Assembly: GCA_004352715.1 (NCBI GenBank)
Contig: SCFE01000036.1
Span: 700,218-764,217 of the forward strand
Direction of reading: 5' to 3'
DNA: 64,000 bases
From: Hofstenia miamia
Lineage: Eukaryota; Xenacoelomorpha; Acoela
Part shown: piece after piece, positions 49,006 to 60,200 of the stretch
Position numbering within the stretch: position 1 is the first letter of the stretch
How the letters are laid out: each line of letters starts with the position of its first letter
Position numbers and translations under genes: made by a program
Notes under the pieces: generated by a model
What the model saw: only the letters and a program-made list of their open reading frames with translations
Database searches by the model: none
What the model was told of the DNA's origin: nothing

Positions 49006-49957
49006 CGATTTTTCGAATATCTGCAATTTATTTCCGAATTATTTTGCGTGCCTATACTAACTTTCAGTAACCTAAACTTGCTTAGAATTATGTAATAAAT
49101 AGGTTTACAAGCATTAGAACAGGTTTTAATATTCTGTTTGGAATCAAGGTCTCAGTATGGACGCTGAAATCAAATGTGGACACGGATTAAATAAATCTAT
49201 GTGAATATGCGGATTATCCGCATACTGCGTATATGGATTGGATGTGGATTAGTTTTAAGAAAATTGCGATTTTTGGTCGATTCACTGTTTTGATCACATT
49301 TTTGATCATATTTAACTATATTAATGTAAATGCAGGTGAAAATAATTGAAATTTACTTTTTTAAGTGACGCCAATTGTATCAATAACCTTTGTGTTCTGT
49401 ATTTTCTATTCTACGCTGATTTTTCTGTCAAAGTTTCAACTTTTATATTTCACTTTTCAACTTTGATTTTCAACTATGAATTTTAAAATAATATTTTGTA
49501 GTTAAACATGATAATATTTTGTTTTTTGACATGTCTAGTCTATTCCTCTTTTGTGCTTTACATTCATAGAAGGCATAAAAGTACAAATTCAGTATTTGTG
49601 CAACTTTTTGCACTGGCATGACGTTGAATACTTTTTTGCCGCCATTAGATACATGTTAATGTATCGCATATCCCATGAGTATTTTAGAATCCATAAGCTT
49701 TTGCAAATATTTTGCGAATGTTTAAAAAAATGCTGAGAATTTGAAAATAAAATCATTGCACATGCGGATTGGATGTCAATCCATGTCGACCTATACTTGA
49801 AACATTGAAAACACATTTTTTGTGATCTTTAAACAAATTATATAAACAATGCTGCCATCCATGATGATTATTATCTAACAAACGCAGTTTATGGCAATGA
49901 GAAACAGCAGGCTTATGCTTTGTAAAGACTTCAAATTTTTCAAAGACTGTCTTGGTC
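49003..49957. other. Non-coding stretch with GCGGATT motifs
   Basis: ATGTGGACACGGATTAA at about 49174 and ATGCGGATTGGATGT at about 49762 suggest the subterminal repeats of another decayed hAT-type element, but no clean ends or target duplication were found. Confidence 0.35.
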
Positions 49958-50280
49958 CAGACTTGTCAACAAGCCGAGCTTCTAACGAGCCGAGCAGAGC
50001 TTGAGCAGAGTACTGGATATACAACGAGCCCAAAACGAGCCGTTTTTAAGCAAACCAAATTTATAGTGCTGCTTGTTAATTTGATTATACAGATTTTTCA
50101 TATTTTTTCATTCAATATTCCTTACTTATAATCGTATTTTAGAAATGTTTATTAAATAATAGGAAGAGCAATTTAAAAAATTGTGAGAGCAGAATATTTT
50201 TTAAAAAAATACCGAGCTGAAACGAGCCTCATTGAAAGATTTTCTGTGGCGAGCCGAGCCGAGCCGAGCCGAGCCGAACT
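49958..50280. mobile_element. GAGCC-rich hAT-type fragment
   Basis: It begins CAGACTTGTCAACAAGCCGA and ends in a tandem (GAGCC)5 at about 50251-50277. The same terminal motif occurs inverted at 9525-9549. The matching opposite terminus is not visible, so the boundaries are approximate. Confidence 0.45.
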
Positions 50281-50728
50281 TACTCAAAATTTTTAGTCAC
50301 AACACAAAATTGTCAAATATGCAACATAAAAATTTATAATTGAAAGTAATAAAACATTGATTCATTTTATCTATGTGATCTTATAAGAAATTGCATATTT
50401 TGCTGACCTCATGTTGAAAAATGTTGACATTAACAAAAACCTGCTAACAATATGCAATATCACCATGTGTGTTAAATGTTCTATATTAAGTGAAGCTACC
50501 TGCCAAATTTAAAGGCGATTGGATCATTATTAAGGAAACTATGTAGGGGTGCAATTTTGCTTGATCACCCACTTTTCTGTTAAATGATTTGTACAGATTC
50601 AAATTCTTGAGTAATTACAAATTATTCTTTATTGTAATTACTAGACTGCGAGAAGGATAACAAGCTTTATACAAAGCTGGACTACAATGAAGCCTACGTT
50701 TCTCGTGCTGTGAATTTGAATTGCTCAC

Positions 50729-50830
50729 TGAGCATATATATCTTCATTGAACAAATTACTTTCGCCATTCAAAATACACGATGTAATGCCTTCTTGGTCA
50801 AGAGAGCCATGCTCGGACAAAAATTTTACT
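50729..50830 (-). CDS. Candidate internal exon (minus strand)
   Basis: A 102-nt exon model with minus-strand acceptor TTCCATATCGCAG and donor GTGAGC. One base, 33 open codons (VKFLSEHGSLDQEGITSCIL then NGESNLFNEDIYA) and two leftover bases. The length is divisible by three. No family recognised. The opposite strand is also open (50747-50974) but lacks matching splice sites. Confidence 0.4.
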
Positions 50831-51449
50831 CTGCGATATGGAAATTTACCAACGAATAATATTGACAGTTTTAATAAAGTGGCGTACACAAAGCTTCTGT
50901 GCACAACATTTCGTGATACAATTATGTGCACAACAAAAGGTGTAAATGTATTTGCGATTAAACTTTTGTTGTGAACTTTTATAATATAACTGCGAATCGA
51001 AAATTTATTGTAATTAATTAGATGATTTAATGATTACATTATAAATGCAATTTTACAAATTAGTGTAATTAACGTTTTAGAATATATTGTTACTGTCGCA
51101 ACGTACGACCTTTCGGTGTATCAATAATTTTAATATTAATTTATTCTTGTATGCAGTGATTTCGGCGCATAACATACCACTGGAAGGCAGCCTTGTTGCT
51201 TATTCAAGTACCTTCCCTAACTATTCAGAAAAAAATCGAATTTATTAGCAGTCATTCTATAAAAATTTGCAAAACTGTCAGTGAGATTGTTACGCCATAT
51301 ATGTATATTTTTAAATTCATTCTTTCGTATATATTTTTAGAGTTATTACAATTTAGTCTATTCTTGAAATAAACTGTAATTAAGCATGTTGCTATAGCTC
51401 GATTTATTGGTATAAAGAAATAATTTATCAACGCATTATTATTTATTTT

Positions 51450-51616
51450 GAAAACTCGGTGTTTTTACTTCAGAGTGCTTCATTGTATTGGTTGTAATTA
51501 TTATTCTGTAGGATTAATTTATAAACATGGCAATAAATAAAATCCAAGTTGTGCACAGAGTTGTAAATGTGTTGTAAACTTCAAAATCAACCAAAAAGTT
51601 TTGCACAAAGTAGTGA
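51450..51616. repeat. Relative of the GCGTACAC MITE at 36072
   Basis: Diverged match to about 36230-36428, including the TATTGGTTGTA segment and the GTGCACA..AGTTGTAAA..GTGT terminal motif. Confidence 0.5.
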
Positions 51617-51765
51617 GTACTCTTTTTTAATCTCAGTAATTACCACTAGGTTGAAACCTAGTTAGTTGATCTTATGAAAAACAAATTATTTAAACCACAC
51701 GATGCTAGGTTTAGTTAATTTCACTTCGATAAACCAATGGTCCAACGATATGTAAATGACAGCTT

Positions 51766-51959
51766 CTAAGTGCAGATTGTGTACGTGATGTACACTTCAA
51801 GTAGTTGTTGAAGCAACACACATACACGGTTGAATCTGCAGGTTGTGTCAAAACAATTTTGAACATCCTCTCCTGTACCAATAGATGCTTTTGGTAAGCA
51901 TAACATATGATTAACCTCTTCTTCGTGACAAAAACTGACAAACATTCGTCCTACTATTT
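51766..51959 (-). CDS. Candidate exon with stop (minus strand)
   Basis: After the minus-strand acceptor TAAGATCTAATTCAG a frame opens with two bases, then codons to a TAG at 51766-51768. It includes GRMFVSFCHEEEVNHMLCLP, then KASIGTGEDVQNCFDTTC and RFNRVCVLLQQLLE. It is Cys-rich and coding-like. Donor-like sites (GTATGT, GTGTAC) lie before the stop, so it may instead be internal. Decayed coding-like text continues further along the minus strand (52100-52860), so a relic of a larger gene or transposon is possible. Confidence 0.35.
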
Positions 51960-52099
51960 CTGAATTAGATCTTAAAATGCTTGTAATAGTTAAGAACACT
52001 TTTGGTAGAAATCATTATTTCAACGAATCATTTCTTTCGATTAAGCCAGACAGTATTCTTATTGAATGAAACTTCATCTAAGTTCGTATGTTGTTTCAG

Positions 52100-52860
52100 C
52101 TATAACAAGTTGAGCGCCTGTGACTGACTTTAGATGTTCGAAGCCGCATCTAAAGTCATTAATTTTTCTTTTGCAGTCATTTGAAGTACTTGGTGTAATA
52201 CATAGAAGATCGGCTTACTCGTTATTGTAGTCACTTTTTGAAAGGGCATTTTCTAATTGAATAGGTATTACATATTCAAGGCAAATCATTCTTTTATAGC
52301 TTTCTTAATCATTTTGTTAAACACGGTTTTTCCTTTTGCGATAAAAATCTTGTCCGTCGCAATCACTTTCATAATATACCGAAACATTTTTCGACCTGCG
52401 CAATTAAGACCATGCGATAATCTCCAATGAATCAGAAAGTATCAAATATATCAAATGATCGTTTTTGAAATTTTATCTATTTAATTCACCTTCTGCATGT
52501 ATCGTGTGTTACCGTTTTGCAAGTGTTGAAATCTTTTAAAAAGTTTTTCACAGCCAGCTACTAAGTCTTGTTACAAGAACTAAGAACTTCTATTCGAACA
52601 ATTTTTGAAAATTATTCAAATGTCTATATATTCTTGCTGAGTTTAATCTATCAGCCAAATTAGTCATTTTACGCTTCGATATCTTTATCATAACTAATAA
52701 CCAAATAAACGGTCCAAAGTAATCTATATGCTAAATGAAATACGCGAGAATTCAGCTGTCCTAATTTTGAAAACAATTTGTGAGATGGATCCAAAAGCTA
52801 CTCTCATGTCTTAATTTAGATTGATCAACCTTGAGATATCTTGGTGTCTAGAGGGACTTC
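52100..52860 (-). pseudogene. Decayed coding-like region
   Basis: One minus-strand frame shows runs such as LLDPSHKLFSKLGQLNSRVF, TVYLVISYDKDIEA, NFLKDFNTCKTVTHDTC and IATDKIFIAKGKTVFNKMIK, broken by many stops. This is more protein-like than the surrounding intergenic DNA, but no motif identifies the family. It may be an old transposon gene. Confidence 0.3.
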
Positions 52861-53677
52861 TAATATTTCTAAAACGAAAATCCAATTAAAAACTCAATTT
52901 GAAAGAATATACTTATATTTAAGAATAATTCAAAGAAATCTTTGATAATTCTGTGACAGTCCTTGATCTCAAGACCTTTATCCATTAGTATAATATTGCT
53001 ATGTTGGTATATTCTTTCATAACATAATGTAAATAAATTTTGGTTCACTGAATGCTATTTATGAATCCAAACAAATGCCTGTTCTATGTTTACTCTACAG
53101 AAAGAGTTACAATTTTTTTTGATTGTTTTATTTTAAAATTTTTTGTGTATTTTACAACATTACCTTTTGGCGGGGTGGCCCCCGGCTTCGTTTCAGAAAA
53201 ATAGAGTTAGGTTTTCATTTGAAGAGTCCTAACACTTATTGCAAAAATATAATTTTTTTGTAAATATTTTTTCACCATTTATATCAAAGTGCTCATTATA
53301 GAGTGACATTTTACTCGTTGAACTATGATTCGAAGTAGTAGCTAGTTGGGATGAGCTACAAATCCTAAATAGAATGATATAAAAAATAAAGATGTAATCC
53401 AACACTCTATTTAAGGAAAATCTAAAACGTTAAGTAATACCTATTAATAGCTATGTTTATCATAACAGAAAATGAACCAAGTCATGAGAATTGCAAAGGA
53501 AAATCTACATATAGGTAGGGTTCGGTTAGCAAATTTTCAGGTTTATTATAAGTAACTGAATATTCTAAGCGGGTCTTTCAGTTTCTTAGCTGAAGCACTT
53601 ATTGTTACTCTCTATTTCTGTTTTTTCAGTGTTGGGGTGAAGGAATTTAACTCACAATAATATTTGTAGCTGTTCAA

Positions 53678-53681
<4 letters not shown>

Positions 53682-53716
<35 letters not shown>
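53682..53716. repeat. (TA)n microsatellite at the 3' end of the Penelope-like fragment
   Basis: About 17 TA units immediately beyond the fragment at 53717-54021. Confidence 0.95.
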
Positions 53717-53717
<1 letters not shown>

Positions 53718-54021
53718 CAAAATAAAAAAAAACGTAAATCTAACAACGCGTTTCGCAACTTAACGTTACTTCATCAGGTGAAAATTCACGATTTCTGCAT
53801 CGCGAAGCAGTATGCATTCTACTGCCGCCTTTCTTCAAAGGAAATGCTTGTTAGATTTTAGGCAATTTGCATTTTATTCGCCCATATATTTCTTGAGAAA
53901 TTACTTTCTTTTGCTTTATGTTGATGTGGATATATCTGTTTGCATGTGGTCTTTTAGATGTTCATTAACGCGTACTCCAAAATGTTTTGAAGTTTGTCCA
54001 ATATATGTAATATTACATTCA
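53717..54021 (-). mobile_element. 3' part of a Penelope-like retroelement
   Basis: The minus-strand reading entering from the gap gives CNITYIGQTSKHFGVRVNEH, the signature of a GIY-YIG endonuclease domain (YIGQT plus the conserved Arg and the EH pair), as in the C-terminal endonuclease of Penelope-like elements. The frame meets a TAA at 53916-53918 and then a likely frameshift. The non-coding tail contains CTGATGAAG and GCGAAACGCG, then a T-rich run. The reverse transcriptase part would lie inside the N gap or beyond it. Confidence 0.7.
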
Positions 54022-55021
54022 NNNNNNNNNNNNNNNNNNNNNNNNNNNNNNNNNNNNNNNNNNNNNNNNNNNNNNNNNNNNNNNNNNNNNNNNNNNNNNN
54101 NNNNNNNNNNNNNNNNNNNNNNNNNNNNNNNNNNNNNNNNNNNNNNNNNNNNNNNNNNNNNNNNNNNNNNNNNNNNNNNNNNNNNNNNNNNNNNNNNNNN
54201 NNNNNNNNNNNNNNNNNNNNNNNNNNNNNNNNNNNNNNNNNNNNNNNNNNNNNNNNNNNNNNNNNNNNNNNNNNNNNNNNNNNNNNNNNNNNNNNNNNNN
54301 NNNNNNNNNNNNNNNNNNNNNNNNNNNNNNNNNNNNNNNNNNNNNNNNNNNNNNNNNNNNNNNNNNNNNNNNNNNNNNNNNNNNNNNNNNNNNNNNNNNN
54401 NNNNNNNNNNNNNNNNNNNNNNNNNNNNNNNNNNNNNNNNNNNNNNNNNNNNNNNNNNNNNNNNNNNNNNNNNNNNNNNNNNNNNNNNNNNNNNNNNNNN
54501 NNNNNNNNNNNNNNNNNNNNNNNNNNNNNNNNNNNNNNNNNNNNNNNNNNNNNNNNNNNNNNNNNNNNNNNNNNNNNNNNNNNNNNNNNNNNNNNNNNNN
54601 NNNNNNNNNNNNNNNNNNNNNNNNNNNNNNNNNNNNNNNNNNNNNNNNNNNNNNNNNNNNNNNNNNNNNNNNNNNNNNNNNNNNNNNNNNNNNNNNNNNN
54701 NNNNNNNNNNNNNNNNNNNNNNNNNNNNNNNNNNNNNNNNNNNNNNNNNNNNNNNNNNNNNNNNNNNNNNNNNNNNNNNNNNNNNNNNNNNNNNNNNNNN
54801 NNNNNNNNNNNNNNNNNNNNNNNNNNNNNNNNNNNNNNNNNNNNNNNNNNNNNNNNNNNNNNNNNNNNNNNNNNNNNNNNNNNNNNNNNNNNNNNNNNNN
54901 NNNNNNNNNNNNNNNNNNNNNNNNNNNNNNNNNNNNNNNNNNNNNNNNNNNNNNNNNNNNNNNNNNNNNNNNNNNNNNNNNNNNNNNNNNNNNNNNNNNN
55001 NNNNNNNNNNNNNNNNNNNNN
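54022..55021. other. Assembly gap of exactly 1000 Ns
   Basis: The round length indicates a placeholder of unknown true size. Frames that appear to cross it are artefacts. Confidence 0.99.
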
Positions 55022-55152
55022 TATCTATACTGTATCTATACTGCTAGGCTAAGCCTACCTAATGAAGCAATACAGTTAAATGTAGACGTTTATTGCAAAA
55101 TTTAATTTACAGCAGATAATTTATTTTACAGTATAGAAAATTTATTGTTTAT

Positions 55153-55158
<6 letters not shown>

Positions 55159-55200
<42 letters not shown>
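55159..55200. repeat. (TA)n microsatellite abutting the transposase pseudogene
   Basis: About 21 TA units ending exactly where recognisable transposase coding sequence begins. Confidence 0.95.
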
Positions 55201-55202
<2 letters not shown>

Positions 55203-56821
55203 AGGCGTTCTAAATCTACCCAATGAGCTTGTAAGAACAGTTCTCTGTATTATGGTGAAGTTCTTTTTTGGATCTCTTCGTTTTATTTTAAATATGGTTC
55301 CATGTGCTCACCTTACTGCTGATTTTCAATTTTCAATCGTAAAGGAAGTTGCTGAGTCATTGGAAAATGCTGGTGCTACAGTTTTCTCCATAATTTTTTA
55401 TGGCTTTCGAGTCAATCGCAAGTTCTTGAGTTTATTTGATAGACCCAAACCTAATGAGCAGCCATTTGTTGCTTCTTTTCATAGCAAAGAGCTCTTCTTA
55501 CTGTTTGATCCAGTACATATTGTAAATAGTATTGGTAATTGTTGAATCACAGAAAAATTTAAGCAGCTTAGTTTCTTACACGATAGGGAAGTATTTGTAG
55601 CAGATTGGGCAGATTTAATTGCATTATACAAAAGTGAGGAAAACTTGTTAGTTCGACTTTCAACTTTAACTTTTCAATCAGTTTATCCTACTTTGATTGA
55701 AAGTCAAAATGTCAAACTTGTTTGAAAGCATTTAATGAAAAAACTATAGCTGCACTTTCCTGCAATACTGAAATCAGTAAGAGCCACAACGCAGTTGGTA
55801 CTAAGCTATTCCTCACCAAAGTTTTGCAATGGTGGAATTTTGTCAATGTTCAGACCACTACTGCTGCAAACATTAAACGCGATTCAACTAAAGAAGCTAT
55901 TTATTGTTTAGAATAACATCAATTTCACACTTTAGATGAAATGGCGAAATTAGCTCTTTTTATGACTACTGTGAAATCTTGCAGAATTCGTTCTCTAAGT
56001 GCTGATACAGCATACGCTCTATTTCATACATCACATGGGTTTATGGAAATGTCAAAGACTCTTCTTACAACTGACAAAGCTTTTAGGCATAATTCTGTTA
56101 CACTTGGTTTCTTTTCAAACGATGATTTTGAGGCTCATTTTGAGCATCTTCGCCAGACTGCAGGTGATTGTTTTTGTCATTTCATGTCAAGAAATTTTTG
56201 AGACTCACCGGTTGGATATTGCACAGCTGTGTACTAGGTAAGGTTTACATACTTTTCCATATATAAATACATAAGTATTAAATGACGTATATTTTATGTA
56301 ATTCATATTATAAATATATATTTCTTTGTATTATCTTTCTTAGGCTTGATATTGTTCACCGAGAAATAGATTTTCGCAATTCATGTTCCATGTGAAAATG
56401 TTCTTTAAGCTCTAGATCAATCATCCAATGGCTTGGAAACCTGTCAACTGAAGAATATTTAGCGCTTTATTATGTTTCTGGATTTATAGTCTCAAAGCAT
56501 AAAGAACTTGCTTGTGCAGAAGACGACAATCCGTCCACAACATATCAGGAAATGCTTTCCAGAGGTGGCTTACAGCATCCTTCGAATACATTTTTTGAAT
56601 ATGTTGTTCAATGTTATTCTTTTTTTAAAATTCATCGGAATATCACACATTGTAGAAATCATATTGTAAATTTTTTTAAATTTATTAATGGATTTAACAG
56701 TTGTAACTGCTCTCAGTCTGTTTTGATAAGACTTGTAAACATATTTTTAAACAATTTTTGTAAGCTGCTTTCTTCCATTAACTGTGCTACTCCAGCTAAA
56801 TTTGCTAAGTTTTCTCATTAA
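55201..56821 (+). pseudogene. P-element-like (THAP9-type) transposase, decayed
   Basis: Plus-strand remnants in order. 55201-55545 is an RNase H-like region (LTADFQFSIVKEVAESLENA, then GATVFSIIF, then FLLFDPVHIVNSIGN resembling the FDPPHLLKNIRNN motif of P-type transposases). After a TGA in place of the expected Trp come ITEKFKQLSF, WADLIALYKSEENLL and PTLIESQNVKL. A frameshift near 55725 leads to FNEKTIAAL and LQWWNFVNVQTT. After a TAA come LALFMTTVKSCRIRSLSADT and ALFHTSHGF. The 3' part 56444-56821 has YYVSGFIVSKH and MLSRGGLQHPSNTFFEYV, the usual C-terminal RGGL.xPS motif. An intron-like segment (56238-56343) interrupts it. At least two stops and two frameshifts make it dead. The N-terminal THAP domain is missing, perhaps in the gap. 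Confidence 0.75.
56238..56343 (+). other. Putative intron in the P-element-like pseudogene
   Basis: It begins GTAAGG after TACTAG and ends TTGTATTATCTTTCTTAG, is 106 bases long and very AT-rich. P-type transposase genes often carry introns. Confidence 0.5.
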
Positions 56822-56931
56822 ATGTTTGTATTTTTGTTGATCTATTAATAATTTGAAAACATTGCTTAATGTAAAACAGCCTACAATAATTTTTCTCATG
56901 TTTCGTCTATATGGCCTGTAGAATTAGACCG

Positions 56932-56933
<2 letters not shown>

Positions 56934-56986
<53 letters not shown>
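56934..56986. repeat. (TA)n microsatellite
   Basis: About 26 TA units, 110 bases beyond the end of the transposase remnant. Confidence 0.95.
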
Positions 56987-56988
<2 letters not shown>

Positions 56989-57244
56989 CATGGATTAGTG
57001 TGACTGTTTAGATGATATTAGTGTATTTATGAATTCATGTCTTACAGATCCTTTAAATTTTTAGCTCAAGGGAATAATTGATAGCGATAATCAACAACGT
57101 AATTTTTTACAACTGCAATTAACTTAAATGTTAACGTATATAAGTAGGCTATATTCTTTCCTGAACAAATGAATTTTGTCCAAATTCAACTTTAACTTTC
57201 GTAGCATATGTTATCATAGCAATAAAATTTCTACATTTACAGAG

Positions 57245-57941
57245 CAGAGATGGAAGTGGGCGGGTGGACCTATGGGGCAGTGTGGGGCGGGTATGGGGCA
57301 ACATTTTTCCAAAGTGGATACCCATCGGGCAAAAACACTTTTTAGTTATATAAGATTGAAGTAAGAGATTGCCAAATTTAGAGATTGTAAAAGTATTTTT
57401 TTACATCAAAGTTCTCTGCTTAAAAAAATTTAATCGCACTTTGAAAAATTAATTACCATGCATCTTTAGCTCTTGGTGAAATTTGATTCTATTCAATGAT
57501 ATCAGCGAGATCATTCTGATCTGATTTATGGTCAATAGGCTTTGCAATTACATTAGAAGGATTGCAATTGTCCTTGTATACATGTATTATATAAATTATT
57601 AGCTTTGTAAAAAGCTTTATAGTGTTAAAATTTAATTTCATTTTGCTATTAATAATATCATTAATATGCATTTGGCATATTAAAAATTGACATTCTCTTT
57701 GCTAGGCAGTAAGGATTCAAAATATTTGAGTGGTGGTGTGCTGCAATGAAAATTTCCATAAAACAAATACGGGGGAATAAAATATCGTATGTAGTTTTGG
57801 AGCAAAAGTTTTGTGTAGGCCAATTTATATAAAACGTGGAGCAATGTGGGGCAGATTTCAACACGTGTAAATGGGGCAGGACACAAATTCTGTGGGGCGG
57901 GGCAGGGCAGTTCACAAAAATATGCCCCATTTCCATTTTTG
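57245..57941. mobile_element. 697-bp non-autonomous hAT-type element
   Basis: It starts CAGAGATGGAAGTGGG, and the reverse complement of its end reads CAAAAATGGAAATGGG. It is flanked by the exact 8-bp direct repeat TTACAGAG (57237-57244 and 57942-57949). GTGGGGC/ATGGGGCA motifs recur in both subterminal regions. Minus-strand frames across the right half are repeat reading and carry no transposase motif. Confidence 0.85.
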
Positions 57942-58200
57942 TTACAGAGCGTGCTGTCTAAGGCATCTGGTTCATACAATTCACTATACCGCCATTTGTC
58001 ACTGTGAACATCCACTTTGTTAAAAACAGTTTAATGAAATGAAATGAAATATCTATATTTAGAGTTGCTTTTTGCAATATAAAATACTGTTTACAACTTT
58101 AAATAGAGTCAAACAATAGAAATAAAGGAACAGAACACACACAAAGATAATATTTACAAAAATAATTACAATTACTAGCTTGGGCTATGGCGAATTTAGG

Positions 58201-60193
58201 TTAGATGCGGGCTATTGAATAATAACCTCGCCGTTTGTATTCAAGCCTTTCCTTTGTATAACTACAGAAGTATTTTTTAATTTCGTTTTTGAATACTCTT
58301 AATTTATTTATTTGTTTTATAGATTTAGGTAAATTATTCCATATATTTATTGATGTGTTGAGAAATGAATTTTTCAATATTTTCTTTTTATGTGGAACAG
58401 GCCAATTAGGATTTGTGGCACGGAACAATATTATTAAATATTTTAAAGAAAGTAGTTAATATACAAAGGCATCAATGAAAATTACTTTTTAAGCAAATAT
58501 TTTAGCTATAGCAGAAGAGAAAATAAATGCATAAAAACATAAAGATAAAAAATAAGTTTTGGCAGAGTGCGTTTACGACGATTACATGTAAGCAATGGAA
58601 CAAATTAGATGCCAACGTCCGTAATGCATCTAATATAACACCCTTCAAGAAACTACTAAAACACAACTTACTAGCAAAACAGCATATACTTGGCCACAAT
58701 AAAAATTTAAATTTCTCGCGTAATTGTGAAAATTTGCGTTATTAACTGTTTTTTATTAACTTGTCCCTGTGTGTTTTTATTGCTTTTTTAATTGTAATTG
58801 TATTAGCTTTGCTTATTTTAGTATGTGCTGTTCAATTTTGTAAATATGTGTATGTATATATGTTGTAAATATTGTACATATGTATTTTTGCGGATTGTCA
58901 CCATGTACAGCAATGTATTGGCATTACATATAAACAGAAATAAAGCTATGGAATATATATTTTTATAAATAATGCATTGTAGATTTAGAAAAGTTTTTGT
59001 TAATTTCTTGATTTCTGTATTTCTGTTATCAATACGATTAGCTGCTATTTTTATTGCCCATTTTATTTGCACATTGAATTTATTCGAACTTTGTTGATTT
59101 ATGTCGGTATACAGTATGTTTCCATAATTAAAGTGGCTTAGTATTAATGTTTGAATTAATTGAATTTTTGCTGTGTTTGGAAGCTGTTGTGATACATTGC
59201 TAAGAGCCTTTATTGAAATAGCTATTTTCTTAATAACACTAGATATTTGTTTTGTAAAATTAAGTTGAGAATCAAAAATGATACCTAAATATTTACAAGA
59301 GTTAACTCGTTCTATGTATGTGTCAGTAGATTTCATTTTAAATTGGGAAATATTTGTGGAATTATTGTTAGATTTAGGTCTAATTAAGCAAAATTGAGTT
59401 TTAGATGGGTTTATTTTTAGTTTTAGTTAAGCAAAATATTGTGCAAGAAGAGTGCAATTTTCTTCGAGAACTTTTATAGCAATTTCAGGAGACTTATGTG
59501 AACTAAATAGCATAGTATCATCAGCATATTGTATATCATTATATGTGTTTTAATTTTCAAATCATTTACATACATATTAAATAGTAACGGTCCCAAAATT
59601 GTTCCTTGTGTAACACCATTTTTAATAAAAATCCAGTCAGAGAGTATTCCATTTAGCTTAACTCTTTGTTTGCGATTATGGAGATAACTGCTTATTAGGT
59701 CTGCACTTTTGTCTGAGAAGCCTAGAATTTATATTTTTTTAATTAATATGTGTTGGTCGATAGAGTCAAATGCTTTGGATAAATCTAAGTATACAACTGC
59801 TGAACGCTCATCTATATTTATGCTATTTCTCCAATTTTGGGTAGCTGTTAACAAGGCATCATTTGTAGAAATATATTTACGAAAACCATATTGATTTTGA
59901 GAGTACAGATTATGTTTACATAAATGTTCCTTAATTTGATTGAAAAGAAGTCTTTCCAAAATCTTACTAATTGGCGATGTAACAGAGATCGGTCTATAGT
60001 TCAAACAATCATTTGGGTCATCTTTTGTAAATAATGGAGTAATATTTGCCAATTTTAATTGGTCAGGAAAAGTCGAATGTCTAATGCACGCGTTTATGAT
60101 GTATGAAAATGGCTCAGCTATTACTGCTGGAATATTGAAGAAAAGTAATCTTGATGCTAACATGGACAAACATTTCTTACTTAGTCGTCTCAC
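58201..60193 (-). pseudogene. LINE reverse transcriptase, minus strand
   Basis: Order on the minus strand. 60193-59729 has the N-terminal RT region (CLNYRPISVTSPISKILERL, GFRKYISTND, VVYLDLSKAFDSIDQHILIK with the first catalytic Asp). Decayed frames then carry GVTQGTILGPLLF (about 59627-59590) and YADD (59528-59517). 59336-58970 gives the thumb/connection (CKYLGIIFDSQLNFTKQI, LSHFNYGNILY). After the inserted tail, 58428-58201 has the C-terminus (FLNTSINIWNNLPKSIKQI). It differs clearly from the LINE at 40.9 kb. A few stops and frameshifts make it inactive, but it is less decayed than that one. Confidence 0.85.
58440..58965 (+). mobile_element. 3' tail of a second LINE inserted in the minus-strand LINE
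   Basis: A plus-strand frame at 58527-58745 reads TITCKQWNKLDANVRNASNI then TPFKKLLKHNLL, the typical C-terminal WNxLxxxVRxxxSxxxFKxxLKxxL pattern of LINE ORF2. An AT-rich untranslated tail follows with AATAAA near 58940. Boundaries are approximate. Its position breaks the minus-strand ORF2, so it inserted later. Confidence 0.6.
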
Positions 60194-60200
60194 TCATGTA

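Larger units (their letters stand above)
58034..60200 (-). mobile_element. CR1/L2/jockey-like LINE, 5'-truncated, interrupted
   Basis: Reads on the minus strand from a truncation near 60200 to a (TTTCA)n-type 3' tail at 58034-58050. Short tandem repeats at the 3' end instead of poly(A) fit the CR1/L2 group. It is split by a second LINE tail on the plus strand (about 58440-58965). Confidence 0.85.

Noticed and set aside
53611-53660. Very strong acceptor-like tract ending 53629
   Set aside because: All three frames behind it stop within ten codons and no donor follows.
53812-55052. Frames of 352 and 411 codons
   Set aside because: They run through the 1000-N gap; the length is an artefact.
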